Part shown: in pieces, positions 45,592 to 53,945 of the stretch
How positions within the stretch are numbered: the first letter of the stretch is position 1
How the letters are laid out: each line of letters begins with the position of its first letter
Assembly: GCA_946553045.1 (NCBI GenBank)
Contig: CAMNRO010000002.1
Coordinates: forward strand, 1-64,000
Length of the DNA stretch: 64,000 bases
Reading direction: 5' to 3'
From: an uncultured Porphyromonadaceae bacterium
GTDB taxonomy: Bacteria; Bacteroidota; Bacteroidia; Bacteroidales; Muribaculaceae
Translations under genes and position numbers: made by a program
The notes under the pieces: model-generated
Database searches by the model: none
Told to the model about the DNA's origin: nothing
The model's input: only the letters and a program-made list of their open reading frames with translations

Positions 45592-48500
45592 CGTATAATG
45601 ATTTTGCATGTTTTGCCCTCGGCACGGAACAGATATATGCCTGCCGGGAGAGAAGCACGGGCATCGGCGAGAGATATGCCGGAGGCCATGCGCAGGCCGC
45701 TCGTGCTGTAGATGTCGCCGGTTGTGTCGGCTGAAAGCTCAGGAGCTGAAATACCGGTCGAGACGGGGGTGTTGAAAGCTACCGGGGCAGCGTTGAAATC
45801 GTTGCCGTTGTGGGTGGTCTTCAGCGACATGCTGTATTCGCTGTTGTCGCTCAGACCTTCTACTTCGACGCTGAATGTGCCGTCGGCATTCGGCTTTATG
45901 TCGCCGGAAGCGGTGCTGCGCGATATACCGTCGATTGTAAAGGTGATTTCAGAGTTTTTGAGCACATAGGCTGTGTTTGCGCTTTCGAAGCGGGCCGGAA
46001 GTGCCTCCATGTCGTAGCCAATATTCACGCGGCCGGTGATAATGTGACTGTCGCCACTGTGTTCTACGCCGGTAATGACGGCATTTACCACTGTGATTGC
46101 CGGCGCGGTGATGGCCGATTTCTTCCAGTAGCTGCTTTTTGCCATGTATGCTTCGGAAGTTCCGGTCGGCACCACTACAGGAAGGTAAGGACCGTTGTAG
46201 CCGCTAGAAGAGAATGTCGTGCCGGATATATTTATAGGTTCGGGATTGCACATGTAGAATGTGGCATTGGCGTTTTTCTGTGCCAGATAGATTCCGAGAG
46301 TGCTTACCGAAGCCGGAATCACTATTTCGTTTATTATCGTATTAGCAAATGCATATTGCTGGATTGCAGTGACGCTCTCGGGTATATCGATATCGCTGAT
46401 TGCTGTCTGGTATAGAGAATATCCGCCAAGAGTCTTCAGTCCTTGAGGCAAAATGATTTGCTTGAGATTAGGGCAACCGGTGATGGTATAGTTCTGAAGA
46501 GTGACTGTGTTTGACGGCACCTTGAATACACCCGGCTGTGCGCTATCTTCTTCGCCGATGAAGGCTATGGTTTCGAGTGCGGCGCAGTTGCGGAAAATCT
46601 GTGTTCCGTTCAGGTTGACGTCCGGGCTCATGGTCACTTTCCTGAGGGCAGAGCAGCCATAGAAAAGTGAGCCGCTGATGGTCTTTACGGCTTCGGGAAG
46701 ACGGATTTCAGAAAGACCTGTGCAACCGCTGAATGCCGACGAGCCTATGGTCGATACCGATTCGGGAATATTGATTTCGGTGAGTTTCTGGCATGAAGCG
46801 AAGGCGTTGTTGCCAATAGAAGTCACATTGGCGGGTATGCTTATCGCGGTGAGCGAAGTGCATTTGTTGAAAGTATAGTTGGGTATGCTCTTGAGCTGCG
46901 ATGGCAGTTTCACGCTCTTGAGTGCCGCGCAATTGTCGAAGACATATGCGCCTATTGAGGTGACGCTTTCCGGGATTTCTATGCATTCAAGCGATTTGGC
47001 GTAGCAGAACAGATTGTTGGGCAGCGAAGTAAGTCCGGCCGGAAGATTTATGCTTCTGAGGGCGCTGTTGTAGTAGAAAGCGCGCTCGCCAAGCGACTTG
47101 AGGCCTTCGGGGAGAACGATGCTTTCGAGCGACCCGATATTTGCGAATGCATAATTGCCGATAGACTCTACGGTTGACGGTATGGTGACAGCGGCAAGCG
47201 CAGTGCAGTTGTCGAATGAGTTCTTGGGAATAGATGTGATTCCCTCGGGCAGCACGACGGCGGTGAGGGCGGAGGCCCCGAAGAATGTGCTGTCGTTCAT
47301 CGCTGTTACATTGAATGTCAGATTCTGATACTGTACGGTCGGAGCGACAGATACAGCACCTATGTAGCCTGCTTTGTTGGCTGCCATTATAGATGTGCGG
47401 TCTGCCTTGCCCTCGACGCGTTTATAGGTGAGAACAACTTCGTTTTTGTCGCCGGTAGCGGTGACGCGGAACGATGCGCCGTTCATGTCGAAGAGGTCGC
47501 CCACATGTACGGCCATTGTGTATTCGGCCATGTTGCTGAAATTTTTCCAGCCGTTTGCCCGGGCATAGGTGTCGGTATAGCCAACGGGGACGGTCAGAGT
47601 GGCCGAGGCGTAGGTGTCTGCGTCGAAGCAGTCGTCGGTAATGGCAGGGCATATTGTTGTTTCAACTTTGACACTGCTCAGGGCGGGGCATTCGGCAAAT
47701 GCGCCTGAGGCTATTGTCTTTACCGAGGCAGGGATTGTTACATCGGTGAGGGCTTCGTTGGCGGCGAAGCACATTTCTCCGATTTCAGTGACCCATTCGG
47801 GCACGGAGACCTCGCTGATAGCTGTGCCCGAGAATGTGGCTGCCCCCAGCACGCTTATCTGCTTTGAGAAAAGCGGCTCAGAGATGGCTGTGTAGCAGAA
47901 GGCGCGTTCGCCTATTTTCTTGAGCTGGTCGGCTGAGCCTTTGTCTGCGAATTTCAGTGTCGACAGGCCTGTGGCCGAGAATGCGTCGTCGCCGATTTCG
48001 GTTACGGTCTCGGGCAGGGTGATTTCTGTAATGCCCGAGGCGGCGAAGGCGGCATCGGCAATGCCGACAACGGTATATTCGATGTCTTCGAATGTGAATT
48101 TAGCCGGAATGGTGATGTTGCCGGCGTATTCTTCGAGGGTCTCGCCTTCCATCTCTACGGGCGCGCATACCAAGACAGTCTTGGAGTTGTAGCTCTTAAG
48201 AGAGTAGTATATGCCGTCGTGCTTGAACAGAGTTCTGGCACCTTCGGGGATTGTTGAGGGAGCGGCTACGAAAGTCTTCCAGTTGCCATATACCATGTTT
48301 CGGGAGAAGTTCCAGCCGTCCCATGAGTTGTTGTTCAGTACACGGCCCGAAACTCCTATATTGGAATAGCTGAAAGACTTGTCTTCGCTTTCTTTGGTCC
48401 AGTACGACCAATAGCTTTGATACCAGCCGGAGCCCCAGAAATCGTCGCTGTCAAGAGCTGTCCAGTCGTCATAATCATACGAAGGGCTTCCTCCCTGTCC

Positions 48501-49049
48501 GGGCTTGTAGCCGTCGGGGTGTTCGACGAATCCTGTCTCGGTGGTGAATGTCTGCGAGCCGTTGGAAAGGCGTATGTCACCGTCGTCATCGGCATCCCAG
48601 CCCAGGCCGCCGACCACATAGCCGCCGTTGGGGTCAGTAGGCGATGAGACGTTGGTGTATTCCAGGAGCGCATACAGGCGCGGATTGGCTTCAACTATGG
48701 CTTTGACCATGTCTACGCCCGTAGCCTTGCCATCCCAGCGGTAGCCGAATACGAGGGCGTTTTTCTCGCGTTCGTCGTTGAACTGTATTACGAGTGCGGC
48801 GCGGTTTTCTCCTTCGCCGGCCCACGATTCAATCATGTCGAATGTGAAATTTCCGTCGGGAACGCCGAGGTCTCCGGGGTCGGAGGCCGGTGCGATGGCG
48901 GGTGCCTTGGCTTGCTTTGCGGCCGGCAGTGTAGAGGCGTAGTCTATGCCCTGCACCGTGCGCGGAAGGCTTTTCGGAGCTGTGCCGTCGGCATAGGCGA
49001 GAGAGCCTATGGAAGCTGCCGCGGCAAGGGTCAGTAAGGTCTTTTTCAT
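45588..49049 (-). CDS. Giant BspA-type leucine-rich-repeat surface protein
   Basis: The 1153-residue secreted protein has a signal peptide (residues 1-20) and an N-terminal domain of about 250 residues, rich in Trp, Tyr and Asp, with ALVFGYRWDG and DADDDGDIRLSNG. Two blocks of LRR_5/BspA repeats (at least 15 units of the form xxIxIPxSVTSIGxxAFxxC) follow. A region of about 200 residues and a C-terminal sorting-like tail (LPAGIYLFRAEGKTCKIIIR) end it. It lies 136 nt after the third lipoprotein gene. I start it at ATG 49049. No lipobox. BspA repeats mediate adhesion in other bacteria; a role in B12 capture is untested. Confidence 0.85.
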   Translation of the reverse strand: MKKTLLTLAAAASIGSLAYADGTAPKSLPRTVQGIDYASTLPAAKQAKAPAIAPASDPGDLGVPDGNFTFDMIESWAGEGENRAALVIQFNDEREKNALVFGYRWDGKATGVDMVKAIVEANPRLYALLEYTNVSSPTDPNGGYVVGGLGWDADDDGDIRLSNGSQTFTTETGFVEHPDGYKPGQGGSPSYDYDDWTALDSDDFWGSGWYQSYWSYWTKESEDKSFSYSNIGVSGRVLNNNSWDGWNFSRNMVYGNWKTFVAAPSTIPEGARTLFKHDGIYYSLKSYNSKTVLVCAPVEMEGETLEEYAGNITIPAKFTFEDIEYTVVGIADAAFAASGITEITLPETVTEIGDDAFSATGLSTLKFADKGSADQLKKIGERAFCYTAISEPLFSKQISVLGAATFSGTAISEVSVPEWVTEIGEMCFAANEALTDVTIPASVKTIASGAFAECPALSSVKVETTICPAITDDCFDADTYASATLTVPVGYTDTYARANGWKNFSNMAEYTMAVHVGDLFDMNGASFRVTATGDKNEVVLTYKRVEGKADRTSIMAANKAGYIGAVSVAPTVQYQNLTFNVTAMNDSTFFGASALTAVVLPEGITSIPKNSFDNCTALAAVTIPSTVESIGNYAFANIGSLESIVLPEGLKSLGERAFYYNSALRSINLPAGLTSLPNNLFCYAKSLECIEIPESVTSIGAYVFDNCAALKSVKLPSQLKSIPNYTFNKCTSLTAISIPANVTSIGNNAFASCQKLTEINIPESVSTIGSSAFSGCTGLSEIRLPEAVKTISGSLFYGCSALRKVTMSPDVNLNGTQIFRNCAALETIAFIGEEDSAQPGVFKVPSNTVTLQNYTITGCPNLKQIILPQGLKTLGGYSLYQTAISDIDIPESVTAIQQYAFANTIINEIVIPASVSTLGIYLAQKNANATFYMCNPEPINISGTTFSSSGYNGPYLPVVVPTGTSEAYMAKSSYWKKSAITAPAITVVNAVITGVEHSGDSHIITGRVNIGYDMEALPARFESANTAYVLKNSEITFTIDGISRSTASGDIKPNADGTFSVEVEGLSDNSEYSMSLKTTHNGNDFNAAPVAFNTPVSTGISAPELSADTTGDIYSTSGLRMASGISLADARASLPAGIYLFRAEGKTCKIIIR

Positions 49050-49119
49050 GTTCTGTGATGTGTTGGTCTGTCGTTGATAAGGGTATGACAATGGCCGTCG
49101 GAGCCGTGGCCCGGCAGTC

Positions 49120-49131
49120 TGCAGTACTGCA
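49120..49131. other. 12-nt palindrome in the gap before the LRR gene
   Basis: TGCAGTACTGCA is perfectly self-complementary. It lies in the 136-nt gap between the third lipoprotein gene and the LRR gene. No -7 box was seen in the gap, so whether the last two genes have their own promoter is open. Confidence 0.35.
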
Positions 49132-49185
49132 TGAGGCCTTGATTCCGTGGTCTTTGTGCTTTTTTATGTTTTAGAACGCTTACAT

Positions 49186-50385
49186 TTATTCTGGTATATG
49201 GAGGTCCTGGGCCCGGCATATTTCAGTCGAGGTTTCGCCAATCCAGCCGCAATACTGGTTGACGCCCGTATATACTCGCACGAAGTCTGCTCCGGGCAGC
49301 CCGACGGGATTGCCGTCGGCATCTACGGCCCATGATATGTCGAATGAATTAAGGTCGGCCTCCTCGTTGGGGTGATTGTCGGCATATCCCCACGCATAGC
49401 TGTAGAGCACATAGTAGCTGCCGTTGCCTGAAATGTCTACGGCATTAGGCGCCAGAAGAGTGCCGGTGAATGACATGCTGTTTTCGGCAATCCACCTGGG
49501 ATAATAGTCCTGCGGGTGAAATGCGTTTTTGGGCATGAAGCCCGATTCTCCGTCGTAGTCCGACCAGGCAATGTAGCACATGTCGGTCAGCATTCCGTCG
49601 GCGCCCGGCTGCGGAGTGTGGTCGGGAGCGGGGCGCTCGTAGGTAATGGTGTAGTTGTGTCTGGTTGAAGGCGAGCTGTATTCGCTTCCGGCAAGCTCAT
49701 ACCAGGGGTCATCGGGCAGACCGTTGCAATTGGCATCGTAGCTCACCATGACGATTCCCGGTTCGCACGAACCGCCTTTTTTCTCGGGCTGGAGGAGCTC
49801 GTAGAAGCAGTTGCCCCATATGCGGAAGTCGCGTTGACCGGGGATATTCACCACCGTATGGTCGAATCCGAATGTCACGTAGCCGCCGAAACCACCGAGA
49901 GATATGAGCACATCGTTTTTGCCCGAAATGGATTCTTCGGCCTTGCGGACCATGTCGGCCTCGCTGTCGCCTTCCTCGTATTTTGGCATTTCGTTGATGA
50001 ACTGGCCAGGAGCGGGGCGGTATTCATAGACCCGCGATATATAGGGGCTGTATTCCACTTCTTCGTGGAGCACGTTGACAGTGAGGTCAAAGTGATAGGG
50101 TGTTTCGGGGTCGATGATATCGAAGCTCAGGGTATAGCTTCCTTCTTCGGCCGCAATAAATACATAGTCTTTGGCCGTCGAAACTACCGACTGCGAGCCG
50201 TCGGGCATGGTGAGTGTCCAGCGGTATGATTCGCCGGTAAGCATCGGCGACAGTGGCAGCTTCTGCATGCGGGCTATGCGGTAGACGGGCTCGAGGCCGA
50301 GGCCGACGGTCGAGATTTCGTCGGTGCACGCAGAAAGTATTGCGGCAATGCCTATGAGGGCGTATTTAAGGTATCTGGCAATCAT
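49186..50385 (-). CDS. PKD-like surface lipoprotein in the B12 locus
   Basis: The 399-residue protein has lipobox AAILSA-C (residue about 20). An Ig/PKD-like domain covers about 40-110 (YRWTLTMPDGSQSVVS...GSYTLSFDIID). A C-terminal beta-rich domain follows, with acidic loops (SYDANCNGLPDDPWYELAGSE contains a calcium-like D-x-N-x-N pattern; WSDYDGESGFMPKNAF). Genes of this kind are often found beside btuB/btuG in Bacteroides. It could correspond functionally to a further B12-capture lipoprotein such as BtuH, but I did not recognise a specific match. It starts 2 nt after the BtuG-like gene stop. Confidence 0.75.
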   Translation of the reverse strand: MIARYLKYALIGIAAILSACTDEISTVGLGLEPVYRIARMQKLPLSPMLTGESYRWTLTMPDGSQSVVSTAKDYVFIAAEEGSYTLSFDIIDPETPYHFDLTVNVLHEEVEYSPYISRVYEYRPAPGQFINEMPKYEEGDSEADMVRKAEESISGKNDVLISLGGFGGYVTFGFDHTVVNIPGQRDFRIWGNCFYELLQPEKKGGSCEPGIVMVSYDANCNGLPDDPWYELAGSEYSSPSTRHNYTITYERPAPDHTPQPGADGMLTDMCYIAWSDYDGESGFMPKNAFHPQDYYPRWIAENSMSFTGTLLAPNAVDISGNGSYYVLYSYAWGYADNHPNEEADLNSFDISWAVDADGNPVGLPGADFVRVYTGVNQYCGWIGETSTEICRAQDLHIPE

Positions 50386-50387
50386 AC

Positions 50388-51536
50388 TTATTCATTCAGG
50401 AAAGCGATATGGGCCGGAATATCGCCGGTGCGGACGCTCCACTTGCGGCGTCCCTTGCGGTCGAAGCAGTAGAGTGTGCCCGATGAAACATAGTTTTTGG
50501 CGTCGGTTACAAAAATATCTCCCGTTTCGGGGTGTATTGCAATTCCGTAAGGAATGCTTATGTCTTTGTCGGAGCCGTCGGTGATGAAATTGTCGGACAC
50601 GCGCTCTTTGGTGCGGATGTCGACAATGCCATATGTGATGGTGTTCGACTGGGTGTAGTTGTTCCATTCGGTGGCATAGTAGAAGAGCGAGTCGCCGCGG
50701 AATGCCATGTTGGAGCATGCGATGTCGAGGGTGTCGCTGACAATCATGCGGTTATAGCCCCTTTTTTTTTCGAGCACATAAAGGCGCGAGGGGCGCGTAT
50801 GGTAGTCGCCGCGCGATGTCACCCACAGTTTGCCGTAGCGGTCTTTTTTTATGCGGTGCAGGTTTATGCCCACCGGAATCTGCTGGATTTGCTTGAAGTC
50901 GATCATCTCGATTACCGATACGGTGTTGTCGTAGTTGGGAGCGCGGTAGCCGCCCGAGTTGGCAACATACATATAGTCGTCTGCAATTACCATCTCTTCG
51001 GGCTGGTAGCCGACCGTAACCTTGCGTGTAACGGCGAGAGAGGCGGTGTCGACCTCATAGACGGCGCCTTTGGGAGCGTTCGGGTCTATCATCACCGGGC
51101 CGACGTAGGAGCTGACGTAAGCCTTGCCTCGGTGGAAGCGCACGTAGCGGCAGTTTGGAATGTCAATCTGGCCTATGCGGACTCCTGTGCGGGCGTCCAT
51201 CACCTCGACTTTGTGCGAGCAGTTGACGGCAACATACAGCTTGGAGCCGTAGATGCCGATGTCGTTGCCCACGTCGCCGAGTTCCTTTATTATCGACGGA
51301 TTGCGCTCGGCATAGAAATTTCGGGCGTAGAGCCCTGTCTGATAGTCGTAATAGTCGAGTGTGCATTTGTTCGAACCCATATTCCCTTCGTTGACAAGGT
51401 AAAATCCGCGCACCGACGTGGAGGCGGGAATGTCGCCGACGATGTCGTACTCCGTCGGCACCACGAGTTCGTCTTCTCGACAACTCGTGGCGACCAGCAG
51501 GAGCGGCAGAAAAATATATGTTATTGTTCGAAACAT
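50388..51536 (-). CDS. btuG: BtuG-like beta-propeller lipoprotein
   Basis: Predicted to bind cobalamin at the cell surface and pass it to BtuB. The 382-residue protein has lipobox LLLVATS-C (about residue 19). A seven-bladed YncE-like propeller follows (FYLVNEGNMGSNKCTLDYYDY, KLYVAVNCSHKVEVMD, DYMYVANSGG, ETGDIFVTDAKNYV). The placement directly after a btuB-like gene under a cobalamin riboswitch matches BtuG of Bacteroides thetaiotaomicron, which binds B12 with very high affinity. The symbol rests on fold and context, not on alignment. It starts 8 nt after the btuB stop. Confidence 0.82.
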   Translation of the reverse strand: MFRTITYIFLPLLLVATSCREDELVVPTEYDIVGDIPASTSVRGFYLVNEGNMGSNKCTLDYYDYQTGLYARNFYAERNPSIIKELGDVGNDIGIYGSKLYVAVNCSHKVEVMDARTGVRIGQIDIPNCRYVRFHRGKAYVSSYVGPVMIDPNAPKGAVYEVDTASLAVTRKVTVGYQPEEMVIADDYMYVANSGGYRAPNYDNTVSVIEMIDFKQIQQIPVGINLHRIKKDRYGKLWVTSRGDYHTRPSRLYVLEKKRGYNRMIVSDTLDIACSNMAFRGDSLFYYATEWNNYTQSNTITYGIVDIRTKERVSDNFITDGSDKDISIPYGIAIHPETGDIFVTDAKNYVSSGTLYCFDRKGRRKWSVRTGDIPAHIAFLNE

Positions 51537-51544
51537 CGTGTGTG

Positions 51545-53530
51545 TCAGATTTCTACGGTGATGGTGAAACGGTAGTTGCGTTTTGGCATCGGGTAGTTAA
51601 TGATTACGTCGTAGTCCTGATTGAGGAGGTTGTTTATTTCGGCCATTGCACGGGCTTTCACGCGTCCGAAGCGGAAGTCGCGGCTGATGGATATATCGCT
51701 CGTGTACCATGGCTGGGTATAGTTGTAGGCTATGTTTTCCTGCTGGTTATATCGCTCCCCGACATACATATAGCTGTAGTTGAGGCCCCAGCCGCGCCAT
51801 GCGGCGTTGAGCACGGCCGAGCCGGAATGATGAGGTATGTAGGGTATCTGGTGACGATAGTAGTTGTCGGCGGGATTGGTGATGTCGATGGCTTTCTGGT
51901 ATGTGTACTGGCCGCGGAAAGTCAGCTCAAGAACGTCGACAGGGTTGATGGTTACCGATGCGGTGGCGTCTATGCCTCTGATGTCTACGACTCCGAGATT
52001 GAGCATTGTCCAGCGGAACTGCTGCCCTTTGGGGTAGGCTACAATCTTGTCTTTTACCTTATTGTAGTATGCATCGAGGTTCAGGTTCACGGCCCGGACG
52101 GTGCGTGATGGTGTGAAAGCGAGCTGTGCGCCGAGGTTATATTGGGTCACGTGTTCGGGTGAGAGTTTGGAGTTGCCCATGTCGGCGTAGTAGAGGTCGT
52201 TGAAGGTCGGCATTCTGAACGATTTTTTGTAGAATGCTCTCAGATTGAGCCAGCCGGCCCGGAGTGGCTGCCCCGAGACATAGACCGCCGGTGTGAACAC
52301 GTGTTTGTCGGCCGGAGACTCCTGGCCGCGCAGATTGTCGTGTATGAATGTCATCAGGCCGCTGGCCTGCACGCGGAAGCGGCCCAGGTCGAGAGCCGTT
52401 GCCGCCGAGACAAGATTGGAAAAGCGGTCGGGCTTGGCAAAACCTGTCATGTCGGCGTTCATGGTGTTCCACTGGAAGTCGTAGCTCGCCGATGCCCACC
52501 ATTTGTCGGTGATGGTGAAGAGGTTTGCGGTAGAGAAATATAGCTCGCGCTGACGGTAGAGATTGTCGATTTTCACCTGGCGGTCGTCGTTGTTCACATA
52601 GTGCGTGCGGTAGAAGGCGTATTTGGCGTTTGCAAGCGTGCTCCATCGTCCGGCGGTGTGTGTGTAGCTGCCTTGGGCGAATGTGTTGTTGTCGCCTATG
52701 CGCTCGCCGCGGCGCCATACGTTGTTTACAATCGCTCCGGGCACGCCGCGCTCCGACGTATAGTTGTAGACTTTGAAGCGCCAGTCGCCGGTAGTGGTTG
52801 TGCCGTTGAGGTTCAGCTCGGTGCGGAGTGCGTTGATGTCGCCGTTCTGACGCACGGCCGTGGTGTCGTATGCTATTTCGCCTGCGGGGTTCACACGCCG
52901 GTAGCGGAATTTGTATTTGCCTGTCGATGTGAGGTATTCGGCACTTAGCGAGGCGCTTACTTTAGGCGATAGGCGTACTTCCACGAGGGCCGACGGGTTT
53001 ATGAGGTCGAAAGAGCCGAAGCGCACGGTGCCGCGGGCGTGGTATGTTTCGCCTTCGCTGAAACGCGGTGCTCGGGTGCGCATATATACCGTCGCTGCGC
53101 TGCCGAAGTCGCGCGCGGGCTGGAGGAGGGCGCTCCTCTGGCCGTTGTGCAGCGACAGGGCCTCGACGTTGTCGAGCGAGAACTGGCCGAGGTCTATCTG
53201 GCCGTTCTGGGCGTTGCCGAGGGCTACACCGTCGTAGACTACGCCGGTATGGTTTGTGCCCATGGAGCGGACGTTGATGGTTTTGATGCCGCCTACGCCG
53301 CCGTAGTCTTTCACCTGAACGCCGGCGAAGTATCGGAGCGCGTCTGCCACGCTGTTGCTATTGAGGCGGCGCAGGTCCTCGCCACGGAGTGTCTGTACGG
53401 GAATGGTCTGGCGAGTGGCTTTGCGCCCTTGCACGGTAACTTCCGACAGAGATATTGTGTCGGCGGTCTCTTCGGCCGTCGAATTGAGTGATATTATGGC
53501 TATAAGTGCTGTTAGGAGCGCTTTTTTCAT
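51545..53530 (-). CDS. btuB: TonB-dependent cobalamin receptor
   Basis: Outer-membrane gated porin that imports cobalamin. The 661-residue protein has a signal peptide (ends LNSTA), a TonB-box-like DTISLSEVTVQG, a plug domain (about 40-150, with RYFAGVQVKDYGGVGG and NVRSMGTNHTGVVYDG) and a 22-strand-type barrel. I start it at ATG 53530 (MKKALLT). The frame to 53563 adds residues without signal character. An AAAGGAA ribosome-binding-like site precedes it. Its leader of about 335 nt carries a cobalamin riboswitch, which is the main support for naming it btuB. Confidence 0.92.
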   Translation of the reverse strand: MKKALLTALIAIISLNSTAEETADTISLSEVTVQGRKATRQTIPVQTLRGEDLRRLNSNSVADALRYFAGVQVKDYGGVGGIKTINVRSMGTNHTGVVYDGVALGNAQNGQIDLGQFSLDNVEALSLHNGQRSALLQPARDFGSAATVYMRTRAPRFSEGETYHARGTVRFGSFDLINPSALVEVRLSPKVSASLSAEYLTSTGKYKFRYRRVNPAGEIAYDTTAVRQNGDINALRTELNLNGTTTTGDWRFKVYNYTSERGVPGAIVNNVWRRGERIGDNNTFAQGSYTHTAGRWSTLANAKYAFYRTHYVNNDDRQVKIDNLYRQRELYFSTANLFTITDKWWASASYDFQWNTMNADMTGFAKPDRFSNLVSAATALDLGRFRVQASGLMTFIHDNLRGQESPADKHVFTPAVYVSGQPLRAGWLNLRAFYKKSFRMPTFNDLYYADMGNSKLSPEHVTQYNLGAQLAFTPSRTVRAVNLNLDAYYNKVKDKIVAYPKGQQFRWTMLNLGVVDIRGIDATASVTINPVDVLELTFRGQYTYQKAIDITNPADNYYRHQIPYIPHHSGSAVLNAAWRGWGLNYSYMYVGERYNQQENIAYNYTQPWYTSDISISRDFRFGRVKARAMAEINNLLNQDYDVIINYPMPKRNYRFTITVEI

Positions 53531-53679
53531 TTTTTCCTTTACAAGAATGGTTGTATATGCCATTTGACGAGCAGGCCGTCAAGGAAAAAATGTCGGTTAT
53601 AGGCGCATGAGGCAAGCGAATACCCGCAGGGTATGGCCTCCGTTGCTGTCCGACGCTCGTCCTCGCAAGCTTTTTCGGC

Positions 53680-53868
53680 AGATGGGGTCAACGGCAGGTC
53701 TTCTGACTTGTTCCGGCTCGGAGCGGCGCCTTCCCCGGTAGAAACTAATCCGAGTGGCATGTGCCGGTAGCCTTTGTGGAACTTACAGCAGCGGGACTGT
53801 CCGGGATTTTCACCCGATTCCCTTTTAAGCAGGCGCCCTTTATGAGGCAGGACGCAAGCACCGTTTTC
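53680..53868 (-). promoter_or_regulatory. Cobalamin riboswitch
   Basis: On the minus strand the conserved aptamer elements appear in order: AAAAGGGAATCGGGTGAAAA, then CCCGGACAGTCCCGCTGCTG, TGTAAG, the J-type GCCACTCGG, GGGGAAGGC and the B12-box-like AGTCAGAAGACCTGCC. The aptamer begins at the predicted transcription start and ends about 150 nt before btuB. Between them lies GGCCATACCCTGCGGGTATT and a GACGGCC/CTCGTC-like fold that may form the expression platform. It predicts repression of the locus when cobalamin is abundant. Confidence 0.95.
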
Positions 53869-53873
53869 CGGTG

Positions 53874-53905
53874 CAAATGTACGGAGTTTGTGCCAATGCA
53901 GCAAA
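53874..53905 (-). promoter_or_regulatory. Promoter of the cobalamin-uptake locus
   Basis: Minus strand: TTTG (53905-53902), 20 nt, TACATTTG (53881-53874): an exact consensus match, placing the RNA start at the first base of the aptamer. It is divergent from the fbp -7 box at 53923-53930. Confidence 0.88.
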
Positions 53906-53922
53906 CAATATCGGAAAAATAT

Positions 53923-53930
53923 TATCTTTG
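53923..53930 (+). promoter_or_regulatory. -7 box of fbp
   Basis: TATCTTTG followed by C, 15 nt before the fbp start. The -33 is unclear. Confidence 0.5.
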
Positions 53931-53945
53931 CATTCCCAAACAACT

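Noticed and set aside
49050-49185. A second cobalamin riboswitch before the LRR gene
   Set aside because: The gap has a palindrome and GC-rich pairing but none of the conserved B12 aptamer elements.
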